A stretch of DNA of 64,000 bases. Source: Eubacteriales bacterium (GTDB lineage Bacteria > Bacillota > Clostridia > Lachnospirales > Lachnospiraceae). Positions 1 to 9,435 of this stretch are shown one piece after another; the first letter of the stretch is position 1, and every line of letters starts with the position of its first letter. The position numbers and the translations under genes were made by a program. Location: positions 82,187-146,186 of the forward strand of contig JAUNUY010000004.1 of NCBI GenBank assembly GCA_030537935.1, in the 5' to 3' direction. The notes below the pieces were generated by a model. That model was not told where the DNA came from. It searched no databases and worked only from the letters and a program-made list of their open reading frames with translations.

Positions 1-1
1 G

Positions 2-2347
2 GATACGCAGTATGGCGTGTCCTCCGGCGGGGATCCGGAAGAGATTCCGAACTTAACCTATGAGGCCTTTACGGATTTTCACCGGCGGTATTATCATCCG
101 TCCAATGCCTACATCATCCTTTACGGTAGGATGGATTTTGAAGAGCGGTTGGCGTATATCCATCGGGAATACCTTTCCCGATTTAAGCATCGGGCACCGG
201 ATTCGGCACTGCGGTTGCAGGCACCGGCGGATGCGCCCGTGCGGGACAGTTTTCCGTATTCGGTTGCGGAACGGGAAACCGGTGAGAACGGCGGTTATTA
301 CAGTTACAGTACCGTCATCGATAACGGTGACGACCTCATGCTGCAAATGGCCATGGATGCCGTCAGCTATGCCCTCATCAATGCCTCCGGCAGTCGAGTG
401 CGAAAAGGTCTGATTGATGCCGGATTGGCAAGTGATGTCCGTGCGGATACGGAAACCTGTGTTCGGCAGCCGTTTTTCACGATCACGGCGAAAGAAGGTC
501 GCCCGGGTGCACGGGATGAATTTGAAGAGACGGTCAATCGTTTGATTCGTGAAGAAATCAAGCGTGGTCTGGACCAGGATGCCTTGCTGGCGGCGGTCAA
601 CCAATATGAATTTCGGTTTAAGGAAGCCGATTATGGCGGGGCACCGAAGGGGCTCTTTTACATGATGGCCATTTTTGACGGTTTGTTGTATGACAAACAG
701 GCGGCTTTCCTACATCTGAATCGGGGCGATATATATGACCGACTGCGGGCAAAGATCGGCACCGGCTACTTTGAAGCGTTGACGCAAACATATATCCTGG
801 ACAATCCCGCAAAGGCCATTTTAGCGGCAGACCCCGTCCCCGGCCTGACGGCGAAACGGGATGCGGCATTGGCGGAGCAACTGGCACAGACCAAGGCGTC
901 CCTATCTCCGGAAGAGATTGAGGTCTTGGTGGCGGAGACGGCAAAGTTGAAGCGCTTCCAGACCGCACCGAGTACGCCGGAACAGTTGGCAACACTGCCC
1001 AAGTTGGCGCGTGGCGATTTGGGTACGGCCATTCAACCTTTGCGGAATGAAATGGTGGAACAGTCGGGCTTGTCGGTACTTCATCATGATTATCCAACCA
1101 ACGGTTTGGCCTACCTGCATATGGATTTCGCCGTGGACGCGGCAACCGTTGATCCGTCCCTATTACAATGTTTGACGGCTGTGCTCGGTAAAGTGGATAC
1201 GGCACACTATTCGTATGCGGATTTGAGTAATGCCGTCTATATCAATACCGGTGGCATCTCCGTCCATGTTCGGGTTATTGAAGACGTATCCTCCCGAGTA
1301 CGGATGTTTTTGGCGCTCTCGGCAAGTTGTGTAGCGGACAAGGTGCAGGAGACCGTCGGTTACATGGCGGAAATTCTGCAATCCAGCCGCTTTACGGATA
1401 CGGCGCGTCTCAACGACCTCTTACGGGAGTTTCGCACGAAGCAGACCATGAGCATTAATGCGGGCGGTCACGTGGCGGCAGCGGCCCGTGCGGCGTCGGG
1501 CGGTTCCGCCGTGGCGCGATTGAAGGACGCATTGAGCGGCGTAGCCTATCTGGATTGTCTGAACAGGTATGAAGATACGGCAGCGGTCGAGCAGCTGGCG
1601 GACATCCTGACGGACTTGAAGCATGCCATTCCAGCGCGGGATCGGATGCTCCTACATTGTACCGGTACACGTGCCGATGCGGAGCATTTCGCGACAGCCG
1701 TCGCGTCATCATTTGCGGATTTGCCGACGGTGGGGACACCGGCGGCGGATTATACTATGACACCGCATGCGGTCGCCGAAGGGATTCGGACCTCGTCCAT
1801 GATTCAATTTGTTGCCCGCAGCGGCAACTTCAAGCGTGCCGGTCTACCTTATACGGGGCGTTTGAAAATTCTGGAGAGTCTGCTTTCGTATGAATATCTT
1901 TGGGAGAATATCCGGGTGCAGGGCGGTGCATACGGTTGTATGAGCAGTTTTGCCCGAAACGGTGATGCCTATCTGGTCTCATACCGCGATCCGAAACTCC
2001 GGGAGACAAATGCCGTTTACGAGGCACTGCCTGAATGGTTGGAAAAATTCGAGGCGGACGAGGAGACCATGTTGAAATATATTATCGGCGCATTGAGTAA
2101 GACGGATCAGCCGTTGACGGCACGGCAGGCGGGGTTGCGTTCATTCTCCGCATGGTTACAAGGTCTGGCGGAAGCGGATTTGCAGCAGGCACGGGATGAG
2201 ATTCTGTGCTGTAAGGCGGAAGACATCCGAGCCTGTGCGGCCTATGTACGGGCATTGCTGGCAGATGGCGGCTTCTGTGTGATCGGCAATGAAAATGCGG
2301 TCAACGAGGCAGCGGACCTCTTCCGAGAAAGAAGGAATCTCTCATGA
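2..2347 (+). CDS. M16C-family zinc metalloprotease (presequence-protease type), 5' partial
   Basis: The reading frame is open from base 2, so the gene starts outside the window; 781 residues are seen, against about 970 for the M16C family (PreP/falcilysin/Cym1-like). The first visible residues (DTQYGVSSGGDPEEIPNLTY, then FHRRYYHPSN) match the conserved block that follows the catalytic domain start. The HxxEH zinc motif lies in the missing N-terminal part. The C-terminal half contains the family block ENIRVQGGAYG with the Arg/Tyr-rich loop that contacts peptide. Family members degrade oligopeptides inside a closed two-half chamber; no signal peptide can be judged. The stop codon overlaps the era start (ATGA), so the two are translationally coupled. 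A GTG at 17 is not the true start, because homology continues upstream of it. Family assignment is secure; the substrate is unknown. Confidence 0.88.
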   Translation, partial: DTQYGVSSGGDPEEIPNLTYEAFTDFHRRYYHPSNAYIILYGRMDFEERLAYIHREYLSRFKHRAPDSALRLQAPADAPVRDSFPYSVAERETGENGGYYSYSTVIDNGDDLMLQMAMDAVSYALINASGSRVRKGLIDAGLASDVRADTETCVRQPFFTITAKEGRPGARDEFEETVNRLIREEIKRGLDQDALLAAVNQYEFRFKEADYGGAPKGLFYMMAIFDGLLYDKQAAFLHLNRGDIYDRLRAKIGTGYFEALTQTYILDNPAKAILAADPVPGLTAKRDAALAEQLAQTKASLSPEEIEVLVAETAKLKRFQTAPSTPEQLATLPKLARGDLGTAIQPLRNEMVEQSGLSVLHHDYPTNGLAYLHMDFAVDAATVDPSLLQCLTAVLGKVDTAHYSYADLSNAVYINTGGISVHVRVIEDVSSRVRMFLALSASCVADKVQETVGYMAEILQSSRFTDTARLNDLLREFRTKQTMSINAGGHVAAAARAASGGSAVARLKDALSGVAYLDCLNRYEDTAAVEQLADILTDLKHAIPARDRMLLHCTGTRADAEHFATAVASSFADLPTVGTPAADYTMTPHAVAEGIRTSSMIQFVARSGNFKRAGLPYTGRLKILESLLSYEYLWENIRVQGGAYGCMSSFARNGDAYLVSYRDPKLRETNAVYEALPEWLEKFEADEETMLKYIIGALSKTDQPLTARQAGLRSFSAWLQGLAEADLQQARDEILCCKAEDIRACAAYVRALLADGGFCVIGNENAVNEAADLFRERRNLS

Positions 2348-3231
2348 AATCAGGATTTGTAGCCATCATCGGCCGCTCCAATGTCGGCAAGTCGACATTG
2401 CTCAATACGGTCATCGGCGAGAAGGTCGCTATTACTGCGGGCAAGGCCCAGACGACGCGGCATCGGATTCAGGCCGTTTATACGGATGAACGGGGACAGA
2501 TTATTTTTCTGGATACACCGGGTCTGCATAAGGCGCGAAATAAGCTAGGTGACCACATGGTCAAGGTGGCGAAGCGAACATTGGATGACGCGGATGTCAT
2601 CCTCTGGGTCGTCGAGCCGGATCGACAGCCCGGACGGGGTGATAAGGCGGTCGGAGAGCTCTTGGAGAAAGCGGGCGTTCCCGTTATATTGGTCGTCAAT
2701 AAGATGGATAAAGTCGACCATGGAGAGCTGCTTGAGCGAATAGATACCTATTACGAGGCGTTTGCTCCGGATGAAATCATACCGCTTTCCGCCTTGAACG
2801 GTAAGAACATTGAACGGTTAAAAGACTTGTTGTTTGACTATTTTGAAGAAGGGCCGCTCTATTATGATGCGGACACGTTGACGGATCAGTCGGTGAAGCA
2901 GTTGGCGGCGGAGTATGTTCGCGAGAAAGCCATGCGTTTTTTGCAAGAGGAATTACCGCACGGTGTGACCGTGTACGTGGATCAAATGAAAAAACGTAAG
3001 GGGCGGAATCTTTGGGACGTGGACGCGACTCTCGTTTGCGAGCGGGCATCTCATAAGGGGATGATTATCGGTAAGCAGGGGGCGATGTTGAAAAAAATCG
3101 GCAAGCATGCACGGGCGGATATCGAGCAGTTGCTGGACGGCAAGGTGAATCTGAAGCTGTGGGTCAAGGTACGGAAGGATTGGCGAAACGACGAGTTTTC
3201 GATTCGGGACTTCGGATACGAGGAGAAGTAG
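2344..3231 (+). CDS. era: GTPase Era, ribosome assembly
   Basis: Era is a small GTPase that binds the 3' end of 16S rRNA and assists 30S subunit maturation. The 295-residue length is typical. The GTPase domain shows the P-loop GRSNVGKS (10-17), the G2 region QTTRHRI, G3 DTPG (57-60) and G4 NKMD (119-122). The C-terminal KH domain (about 200-285) carries the GMIIGKQGAMLKKIG signature with the GxxG loop. The start overlaps the protease stop by 4 nt, and recO follows after 18 nt, an era-recO pair common in Bacillota. Nothing unusual is seen. Confidence 0.97.
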   Translation: MKSGFVAIIGRSNVGKSTLLNTVIGEKVAITAGKAQTTRHRIQAVYTDERGQIIFLDTPGLHKARNKLGDHMVKVAKRTLDDADVILWVVEPDRQPGRGDKAVGELLEKAGVPVILVVNKMDKVDHGELLERIDTYYEAFAPDEIIPLSALNGKNIERLKDLLFDYFEEGPLYYDADTLTDQSVKQLAAEYVREKAMRFLQEELPHGVTVYVDQMKKRKGRNLWDVDATLVCERASHKGMIIGKQGAMLKKIGKHARADIEQLLDGKVNLKLWVKVRKDWRNDEFSIRDFGYEEK

Positions 3232-3249
3232 TGACGGAGGGGAGAGGCC

Positions 3250-3996
3250 ATGTCGGATATGCGCGTGACGGGCATGATTACGTCGGTTATGAAAATCGGC
3301 GAATACGATCGGCGTATCGTGTTACTGACCAAAGAAGTCGGTCGAATATCGGCTTTCGTGCGCAATGCCCGACGGCCCAACAGTCCGTTTCTGGCCGCTT
3401 CGGCACCGTTTGTTACCGGCGTATTTTATCTGTATCGCGGACGGGACAGTTACAGTGTACGGGAGATAGAGGTACGGGAGTATTTCAGCGAATTATCCGC
3501 GGATATCGAGCGAACCTATTACGGCTTGTATTTTCTGGACGTTGCGAACTTTTATACCCGTGAGAATAATCATGAGGCCCCGACGTTGTACTTAGTGTTT
3601 CGAGCCTTGGCAGCCTTACGTGCGGGGGAGATGGCGCCGGCCCTCGTTCGTGCGGTGTTTGAGCTGCGGATGCTGACGGTACATGGAGAATATCCATATT
3701 TGGCGCGCTTTATGGACACGAAGGAACCGGTCGATGACCGACCCGTGTACGGTTTTAATTTGCGTAAGGACGGCTTGGTGGCACAAGGTGGTCGGCAGCT
3801 TCAAAAGGCGACCGTCCGAGCCATGGATTACGTCATCCGGACCGACGGTGCGGCCGTGTTTTCATTCGCTGTCAGTGAGTCGGTGGAGCGGGAGTTCACG
3901 GGGTTGATAACGGACTATTTCCGCTATAAAACCGGTCATGAGTTTAAGAGTCTGGCGGCACTCTCCTGGTTACAGGGACCGTCGAGTGAGGCGTGA
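3250..3996 (+). CDS. recO: DNA repair protein RecO
   Basis: RecO anneals complementary strands and, with RecR, loads RecA onto SSB-coated single-stranded DNA. The 248-residue protein has the N-terminal OB-fold start VTGMITSVMKIGEYDRRIVLLTKE and the usual helical C-terminal part. The four-cysteine zinc module found in many RecO proteins is not evident: the central region around residues 150-180 lacks paired CxxC motifs. The ATG is preceded by a GGAGGGGAGA ribosome site. The gene follows era in the same operon and is followed by a hairpin terminator. Confidence 0.93.
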   Translation: MSDMRVTGMITSVMKIGEYDRRIVLLTKEVGRISAFVRNARRPNSPFLAASAPFVTGVFYLYRGRDSYSVREIEVREYFSELSADIERTYYGLYFLDVANFYTRENNHEAPTLYLVFRALAALRAGEMAPALVRAVFELRMLTVHGEYPYLARFMDTKEPVDDRPVYGFNLRKDGLVAQGGRQLQKATVRAMDYVIRTDGAAVFSFAVSESVEREFTGLITDYFRYKTGHEFKSLAALSWLQGPSSEA

Positions 3997-4013
3997 CGGC
4001 GGATATATGGATC

Positions 4014-4058
4014 AAAGGTGTCGGCGAGGCGTACACGGACCTCCCCGACACCTTTTGT
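4014..4058 (+). terminator. Rho-independent terminator after recO
   Basis: AAAGGTGTCGG (4014-4024) pairs with CCGACACCTTT (4045-4055) and is followed by TTGT. The loop is about 20 nt. It lies 18 nt after the recO stop and closes the era-recO operon. Confidence 0.65.
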
Positions 4059-4324
4059 ATGAAGCCGGTGCGGATGTTTATAGAATATGACGGGCGATTT
4101 ATCGAAGACATGGCGAATCAAATCGTAGGATGATAACTGAGATAAAGAATCGGCAATCAGATAGCAGAAAATACCGGGACAGAAGATGCATGGTATTTCG
4201 TACATAAGGGGCATGTGATTCAAAAATAAACGGCATGTATCTCTATAGACGGAGACGTTTCGGCACCAAGGTATTGCCCCTGTTTTTTAACAAGGACAGA
4301 ACGGGTTTGCCTGCCCGTATCATC

Positions 4325-4353
4325 TTGAAAAAAAGGTGAAAATGTAGTATTAT
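4325..4353 (+). promoter_or_regulatory. Sigma-A-type promoter of glyS
   Basis: TTGAAA at 4325-4330 and TATTAT at 4348-4353 are separated by 17 bases. Transcription would start near 4360, giving a leader of only about 30 nt with the ribosome site GATGGAGG before the ATG at 4392. Confidence 0.7.
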
Positions 4354-4391
4354 TAAGGGCAGAGTGTTGTGAAGATGGAGGAAACATACAG

Positions 4392-5777
4392 ATGAAGACT
4401 ATGGATAAAATCGTGGCGTTGGCAAAAGGTCGCGGATTCGTATATCAAGGCTCCGAAATCTACGGCGGTCTGGCGAATACGTGGGACTACGGGAACCTGG
4501 GCGTCGAGTTGAAGAATAACATCAAACGTGCTTGGTGGAAGAAGTTCGTACAGGAGCATCCGAATAACGTGGGTGTGGACTGTGCTATTTTCATGAATCC
4601 GCAGACGTGGGTGGCATCGGGCCATCTGGGCGGTTTCAGCGATCCGCTGATGGATTGTAAGGATTGCCACGAGCGTTTTCGTGCGGACAAGGTTATTGAG
4701 GACTACTGTGCGGAAAACGATATCCATGTCGACGGTGCGGTGGATGCATGGTCTCAAGATGAGATGGAGGCCTTTATCGAGAAGAACGGCGTCGGTTGTC
4801 CGACATGCGGAAAACATGACTGGACGGCCATTCGTTCATTCAACCTGATGTTTAAAACCTTTCAAGGTGTTACCGAGGATGCGCAAAACACGATTTACTT
4901 GCGTCCGGAGACGGCACAGGGTATCTTCGTCAACTTTAAGAACGTACAACGCACCTCCCGCAAGAAGATTCCGTTCGGCATCGGTCAGATCGGCAAGTCA
5001 TTCAGAAACGAGATTACGCCGGGGAACTTTACTTTCCGGACTCGTGAATTTGAGCAGATGGAACTGCAGTTCTTCTGTGAGCCGGGAACGGATCTGGAGT
5101 GGTTCAAATATTGGAAGCAATTTTGCATTGACTGGTTGATGAACTTGGGTCTGCCGGAGGATGAAATTCGCGTTCGCGACCATGACAAGGACGAATTGTC
5201 ATTTTACTCCGTGGCGACAACGGACATTGAGTTCCTCTTTCCCTTCGGATGGGGTGAGCTCTGGGGCGTGGCGGACCGGACCGATTATGATTTGAATCAG
5301 CACATGAAGGAATCCGGTGTAGACATGACGTATTTCGATGATGTCAAGCAGGAGCGCTACGTACCGTATGTTATCGAGCCGTCTTTGGGGGCCGACCGCG
5401 TGACGCTGGCATTTCTCTGTTCCGCTTATGATGAGGAAGAACTGGAAAACGGTGAAACCCGGACCGTGTTGCGTTTTCACCCGGCCATTGCACCGGTGAA
5501 GGTGGCGATTTTACCGCTGTCCAAAAAGTTGAGTGAACCGGCAACGGCCATCTACATGGATCTCGTGAAGGAGTTCAATTGTGAGTATGACGACCGCGGT
5601 AACATCGGTAAACGGTATCGCCGGCAGGATGAAATCGGTACGCCGTACTGCGTAACCTATGACTTCGAGTCGGCGGAAGACGGTTGCGTGACCGTCCGTG
5701 AGCGCGACAGTATGGCACAGGAGCGCATTAAAATCAGTGCATTGAAAGATTATTTTATCGAGAAATTAAAATACTAA
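4392..5777 (+). CDS. glyS: Glycyl-tRNA synthetase, homodimeric class II type
   Basis: The enzyme charges tRNA-Gly with glycine in the cytoplasm. The 461-residue single-chain form is the alpha2 (archaeal/eukaryotic-like) enzyme, not the split GlyQ/GlyS form. It starts with [20 protein letters not shown] and the [13 protein letters not shown] block near residue 30. Class II motif 2 is [20 protein letters not shown], and motif 3 is [10 protein letters not shown] with its conserved Arg. The anticodon-binding domain forms the last about 100 residues ([13 protein letters not shown] onward). A Cys-rich insertion ([12 protein letters not shown] and [10 protein letters not shown]) may bind zinc. It has its own promoter and terminator. 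Confidence 0.96.
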   Translation: MKTMDKIVALAKGRGFVYQGSEIYGGLANTWDYGNLGVELKNNIKRAWWKKFVQEHPNNVGVDCAIFMNPQTWVASGHLGGFSDPLMDCKDCHERFRADKVIEDYCAENDIHVDGAVDAWSQDEMEAFIEKNGVGCPTCGKHDWTAIRSFNLMFKTFQGVTEDAQNTIYLRPETAQGIFVNFKNVQRTSRKKIPFGIGQIGKSFRNEITPGNFTFRTREFEQMELQFFCEPGTDLEWFKYWKQFCIDWLMNLGLPEDEIRVRDHDKDELSFYSVATTDIEFLFPFGWGELWGVADRTDYDLNQHMKESGVDMTYFDDVKQERYVPYVIEPSLGADRVTLAFLCSAYDEEELENGETRTVLRFHPAIAPVKVAILPLSKKLSEPATAIYMDLVKEFNCEYDDRGNIGKRYRRQDEIGTPYCVTYDFESAEDGCVTVRERDSMAQERIKISALKDYFIEKLKY

Positions 5778-5785
5778 TCATAAAC

Positions 5786-5814
5786 ACCCGGCGCAGTCTG
5801 CCGGGTTGTTTTGT
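5786..5814 (+). terminator. Terminator after glyS
   Basis: ACCCGGC (5786-5792) pairs with GCCGGGT (5800-5806) across a 7-nt loop, followed by TGTTTTGT. It sits 8 nt past the glyS stop. Confidence 0.8.
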
Positions 5815-5837
5815 GAAAACCGGCGAAAGGGCAGGTT

Positions 5838-7229
5838 ATGAAACAATTTGATTTAGAACATAAAATACATATTTTTTTCTCCGGCATCGGGGGTATCAGC
5901 ATGAGCGGGATGGCACATCTGTTGTTGGACCGCGGTTTTCAACTGAGCGGGTCGGACACCATGAAATCGGATTTGACGGTCGCCTTGGTCCGGGAGGGAG
6001 CAAAGATATACTACGGACAGTCCCCGGAAAATATTACGGAAGACATTGATTTGGTCGTCCATTCGGCGGCGATACACCGGGATAATCCCGAGCTCATGCG
6101 AGCAGAAGCCATGGGATTGCCGATTATGACGCGGGCGGAATTTCTCGGTGCATTGATGGCCAACTATGAGATTGCCATCGGCATTTCCGGGACGCACGGC
6201 AAGACGACGACGACCTCCATGGTCAGCGACATCTTTCTTTCGGCGGGTCTGAATCCGACCATCAGCGTGGGCGGTATCATGCCGAGCTTTGGCGGCAATT
6301 TCAAAATCGGCGGGTCGAAATATTTTATTACGGAGGCCTGCGAGTATACGAACAGTTTTTGGTCTTTTTATCCGGATTGTGCCGTTATCCTCAACTGCGA
6401 GTTGGACCACACGGACTTTTTCAAGGATGAGGAAGATTTCCGGGCATCATTTCGCCGTTATGCACAGAATGTCCGCCCGGGCGGTAAGGTAATTATCCAT
6501 CGTGCGATTCGGGATATCGACTATTTTAAAAATCCGTCGGCGACGATGATTACTTTCGGCGTGGAAGACAATGCCGACTACTGTGCGAAAAACGTGCGGG
6601 GGGATGCCGCCGGACAAACTTTCGACTTGTATCGGAAAGGGACTTTCATCGAGCAGGTCCGCTTGAATATGCCGGGGGCGTACAATGTACCCAATGCATT
6701 GGCTGCCATTGCCGCGGCAATGGAATACGGCCTGCCTTTGGATGTCATCCTGCTCACCTTGTCCCGCTTTCATTGTGCACAACGACGGTTTGAAATTCTG
6801 GGTGAGACCAACGGCGTGACGGTTATCAGCGAGTTCGCCCACCATCCGACCGCCATTCGTTATGCGCTGGAAACGGCACGGTTATTGCAACCGAAAAAGC
6901 TCTGGACGGTATTTCAGCCGCACGCCTATTCCCGTACAAAGGAATTTTTACATGAATTTGCCGACGTCCTTTCGGCATCTGATGCGGTCGTGTTGGTACC
7001 GATTTATGCCGCCAGAGAGGTCAATACCTATAATATCTATTCCGAGGACATCGCCCGGATTCTGAAAGACAACGGCGTGGAGACCTATTGCTGTGGCGGT
7101 TTCGGTGAAGCGGAGGATGTCATCCTCACCCATGCCCGACCGGGGGATGCGGTGATGGCCATGGGCGGCGGTGATATCGATAAGGTGGCAAAGGATTTGA
7201 TGGGCATCGGTTATACACATGGGAATTAA
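5838..7229 (+). CDS. murC: UDP-N-acetylmuramate--L-alanine ligase
   Basis: MurC adds L-alanine to UDP-MurNAc with ATP, the first step of the peptidoglycan stem peptide. The 463-residue length is normal. The N-terminal UMAG-binding fold shows GIGGISMSGMAHL (16-28). The Mur-ligase P-loop GTHGKTTTT is at 118-126. The central EACEYTNSFWSFYP and LNCELDHTDFF blocks and the late FAHHPTAI motif are all MurC-specific. The ribosome site GAAAGGGCAGG precedes the ATG. The last codons overlap the first of three DnaA boxes. Confidence 0.96.
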   Translation: MKQFDLEHKIHIFFSGIGGISMSGMAHLLLDRGFQLSGSDTMKSDLTVALVREGAKIYYGQSPENITEDIDLVVHSAAIHRDNPELMRAEAMGLPIMTRAEFLGALMANYEIAIGISGTHGKTTTTSMVSDIFLSAGLNPTISVGGIMPSFGGNFKIGGSKYFITEACEYTNSFWSFYPDCAVILNCELDHTDFFKDEEDFRASFRRYAQNVRPGGKVIIHRAIRDIDYFKNPSATMITFGVEDNADYCAKNVRGDAAGQTFDLYRKGTFIEQVRLNMPGAYNVPNALAAIAAAMEYGLPLDVILLTLSRFHCAQRRFEILGETNGVTVISEFAHHPTAIRYALETARLLQPKKLWTVFQPHAYSRTKEFLHEFADVLSASDAVVLVPIYAAREVNTYNIYSEDIARILKDNGVETYCCGGFGEAEDVILTHARPGDAVMAMGGGDIDKVAKDLMGIGYTHGN

Positions 7230-7253
7230 AGTGTGTGGATAAAATGTGTATAA
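7211..7253. promoter_or_regulatory. Cluster of three DnaA boxes upstream of dnaD-dnaI
   Basis: TTATACACA lies at 7211-7219 on the plus strand. TGTGGATAA at 7234-7242 is the perfect box TTATCCACA on the minus strand. TGTGTATAA at 7245-7253 is TTATACACA on the minus strand. All three fit the TTATNCACA DnaA-box consensus and fall within 43 bp, ending 31 bp before the -10 element of the next gene. The first box lies within the murC coding end. A role in DnaA-dependent control of the primosome genes is inferred. Confidence 0.7.
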
Positions 7254-7280
7254 AGTTGTGAATCGGTTTCCGTCCGGATA

Positions 7281-7289
7281 TGCTATAAT
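7281..7289 (+). promoter_or_regulatory. Extended -10 promoter of the dnaD-like gene
   Basis: TGCTATAAT is a perfect extended -10 element, 29 bp before the chosen start. No good -35 hexamer lies 16-18 bp upstream, which suits a promoter that depends on the extended -10 and perhaps on the adjacent DnaA boxes. Confidence 0.6.
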
Positions 7290-7318
7290 ATGAACGGAAC
7301 GGACAGGAGAGAATGATT

Positions 7319-8410
7319 ATGACACTGAAAGTAAACAGAAACGGACGGAACGATTACACGGATATTCATAATGTATTTATCGACCATTTCATGGAGCCGG
7401 CAAGCGGAGAATATGTCAAAGTCTACCTGATGTTATTGCGGTTACATAACGATAAACAGATGGAATTGAGTGTCAAGGCGATTGCAGATCGTTTGGAATT
7501 GACGCAGAACAAGGTGATTTCCGCCCTGCAATATTGGGAAACGACGGGGTTGCTTACACTGGAATATCAGGGGGGTCAACTCTGTGCCATTACGATGCTC
7601 GAGCGGATTGAAGACGCACTGAAAGGGCCGGCGGATTCACCGGTTGATAGGCAACCGGCCCGTCGGTCAGGCGAGCCGGAGCGGGAGACTGCCCCGGCCA
7701 CATCGGAGTCGGTACGTGAGCCGGTGCCTGCGCCGGAGTCGGTGGACTTCAGCAAGGACGACTTGTCGGCCTTTGCCAGCCGGAGTGAGGTGCGTCTGAT
7801 GTTGATGGCCATTGCCCGCTATCTGGGGCATACCCTTTCGTCGATGGAGTTACAACGTTTTTTGTATATGCATGAGGTGCTTTCTTTACCGATATCGGTC
7901 ATCGAGTTTCTGGTGGAAGAATGCGTATCGGCAGAGCACAGCAGCATTCATTACATGACGAAGGTTGCCGTGGATTTGGCGGAAAACGGTGTACGAACCG
8001 TCGAAGATGCCCGGATACATCTGCACATCAAACCTAAGACGTACTATCGGATTATGAATGCCCTCGGACTGCGGAACAAGGTGACGCCGGCACAGGAAAA
8101 ATATTTCAAGCGGTGGTTGGACGGCTTTGATGAAGCGTTGGTTCTGGAGGCCTGCAACCGGACCGTATTGAATTCAAACGGTGCCAACCTGAAATATACG
8201 GACACCATCTTAAAGGGATGGCAGAAGGCCGGCATCCATACCTTACAGGACGTGGCGGATGAGGATGTGAAGTGGGCTGAAAAACGACGGACGGAGAAAC
8301 GCGGTGATGTCGGTAAACCGTCGAGCAAGTTGGAAAAGTACCTGAATTTTCCGCAGCGGGAGAAAGATTACCGGCGGGAAGAGATGGAACTGTTGCTGAG
8401 AGATATGTGA
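7319..8410 (+). CDS. DnaD/DnaB-type primosome protein (replication initiation)
   Basis: The protein belongs to the DnaD/DnaB_2 family that remodels origin DNA and recruits the helicase loader in Bacillota. The N-terminal part (about 1-110) reads like the DnaD winged helix (LSVKAIADRLELTQNKVISA, then YWETTGLLTLEYQGG). A proline/glutamate-rich linker follows at about 115-145. One or two DnaD-like C-terminal domains end with the family motif YTDTILKGW near residue 295. ATG 7319 is preferred over ATG 7313, because the AGGAGA ribosome site at 7305-7310 is 8 nt from the former but only 2 nt from the latter. The next gene, a DnaI-type loader, starts 1 nt after the stop, which strongly supports the role. 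Confidence 0.85.
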   Translation: MTLKVNRNGRNDYTDIHNVFIDHFMEPASGEYVKVYLMLLRLHNDKQMELSVKAIADRLELTQNKVISALQYWETTGLLTLEYQGGQLCAITMLERIEDALKGPADSPVDRQPARRSGEPERETAPATSESVREPVPAPESVDFSKDDLSAFASRSEVRLMLMAIARYLGHTLSSMELQRFLYMHEVLSLPISVIEFLVEECVSAEHSSIHYMTKVAVDLAENGVRTVEDARIHLHIKPKTYYRIMNALGLRNKVTPAQEKYFKRWLDGFDEALVLEACNRTVLNSNGANLKYTDTILKGWQKAGIHTLQDVADEDVKWAEKRRTEKRGDVGKPSSKLEKYLNFPQREKDYRREEMELLLRDM

Positions 8411-8411
8411 T

Positions 8412-9392
8412 ATGAAACTGGATAAGACAATCTTGGATAAGATGCAACGGATCTATTCCTTACGACAGAACGAATCCCTGCGCCGCGTTCGGGCGCGGGA
8501 GGCGGCCCTTCGAGAGCAATTTCCGCGGCTGCATGAAATTCGGCAACGGGTGGCAACAATCTATACGGAGCAAATGCGTGCCCGCATTTGCGGAGAGGTT
8601 TCAGATGCACGGGCTGAAGAGTTGGCGGCTCTTCGTATGGAGGAAGAGGCCATTCTCGAAAAAGCGGGGTTGGAACCGGATTACGAGCGACATCTCTATC
8701 AATGTCCCGACTGTATGGATACCGGGCGCTTGCGGGACGGTCGGGATTGTCGTTGCCGTACGTCGGTGTTTCGGCAGGCCATCTATGAGGCAACGGCATT
8801 TTCGCATCTTCTGGAACGACAGAACTTTGAACGGTTCCGCTACGATTTCTATGACGACAGAGAATCTTCGGTACAAACCGCAAACGGTTGGATTACACCA
8901 AGACAAAATATGGAAAACATCGTCCGACGATTGATGTCCTACGTTGCGGAATACCGGACGACGGAACAGTTCAATTTGTTTATCATGGGCGAGGTCGGCG
9001 TCGGCAAGACCTATCTGGTCAGTGCCCTGGCCAATCTGTTTATCGACCGGGGTATCTACGTCAGCTATATCTCCGCTGTAAGAATGCGGCAGGTATTGGG
9101 TGATTTCAACGGGCCGGACAACTATCCGGATGAATGGCATGATATGCACGAGGCGGAAATTCTGATCATTGACGATCTGGGTGTGGAGATGCATCAGGTT
9201 CATTCGCTGAGTTGTTTTCAGGAATTAATAGATAAACGAATCAATGCACATCGGCCGACCGTCTTTACGACGAATCTGTCCTGGGATAATATCCGGGATC
9301 GGTATTCGGAGCGTTTTAGCAGTCGGCTGCACGGAACGGCACGCTTTTACAGGATTTACGGACGGGATTTGCGTGTTGAGACCGGACAATAA
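8412..9392 (+). CDS. dnaI: Helicase loader DnaI/DnaC-like AAA+ ATPase
   Basis: The 326-residue AAA+ protein is predicted to load the replicative helicase. The N-terminal helicase-binding half contains a zinc-ribbon-like cysteine set (CPDCMDTGRLRDGRDCRC, about 98-115), as in Bacillus DnaI. The ATPase half has Walker A GEVGVGKT near 194-201, Walker B LIIDDLG near 252-258, and a sensor-1 TTNLSW block. It lies directly after the DnaD-like gene and both are probably expressed together from the promoter at 7281. DnaC and IstB share this fold; the N-terminal cysteines and the DnaD partner favour DnaI. Confidence 0.9.
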   Translation: MKLDKTILDKMQRIYSLRQNESLRRVRAREAALREQFPRLHEIRQRVATIYTEQMRARICGEVSDARAEELAALRMEEEAILEKAGLEPDYERHLYQCPDCMDTGRLRDGRDCRCRTSVFRQAIYEATAFSHLLERQNFERFRYDFYDDRESSVQTANGWITPRQNMENIVRRLMSYVAEYRTTEQFNLFIMGEVGVGKTYLVSALANLFIDRGIYVSYISAVRMRQVLGDFNGPDNYPDEWHDMHEAEILIIDDLGVEMHQVHSLSCFQELIDKRINAHRPTVFTTNLSWDNIRDRYSERFSSRLHGTARFYRIYGRDLRVETGQ

Positions 9393-9435
9393 AATGAAGG
9401 ACGCAGGTTACGCATACACAGAGAAAGGAGCGTTG

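Larger units (their letters stand above)
3997..4391 (+). other. Intergenic region recO-glyS
   Basis: This 395-base gap holds the recO terminator (4014-4058) and the glyS promoter (4325-4353). A further weak hairpin pairs AAATACC at 4169-4175 with GGTATTT at 4192-4198. No open frame with a ribosome site was found, and no T-box core (AGGGTGGNACCGCG) is present although the next gene encodes an aminoacyl-tRNA synthetase. Confidence 0.6.

Noticed and set aside
4060..4391. T-box leader in front of glyS
   Set aside because: The conserved T-box core is absent and the best promoter leaves a leader of only about 30 nt.
7211..7289. DnaA-box cluster as a replication origin
   Set aside because: No dnaA/dnaN gene nearby, no AT-rich unwinding stretch or DnaA-trio run, and only three boxes; a regulatory cluster is more likely.
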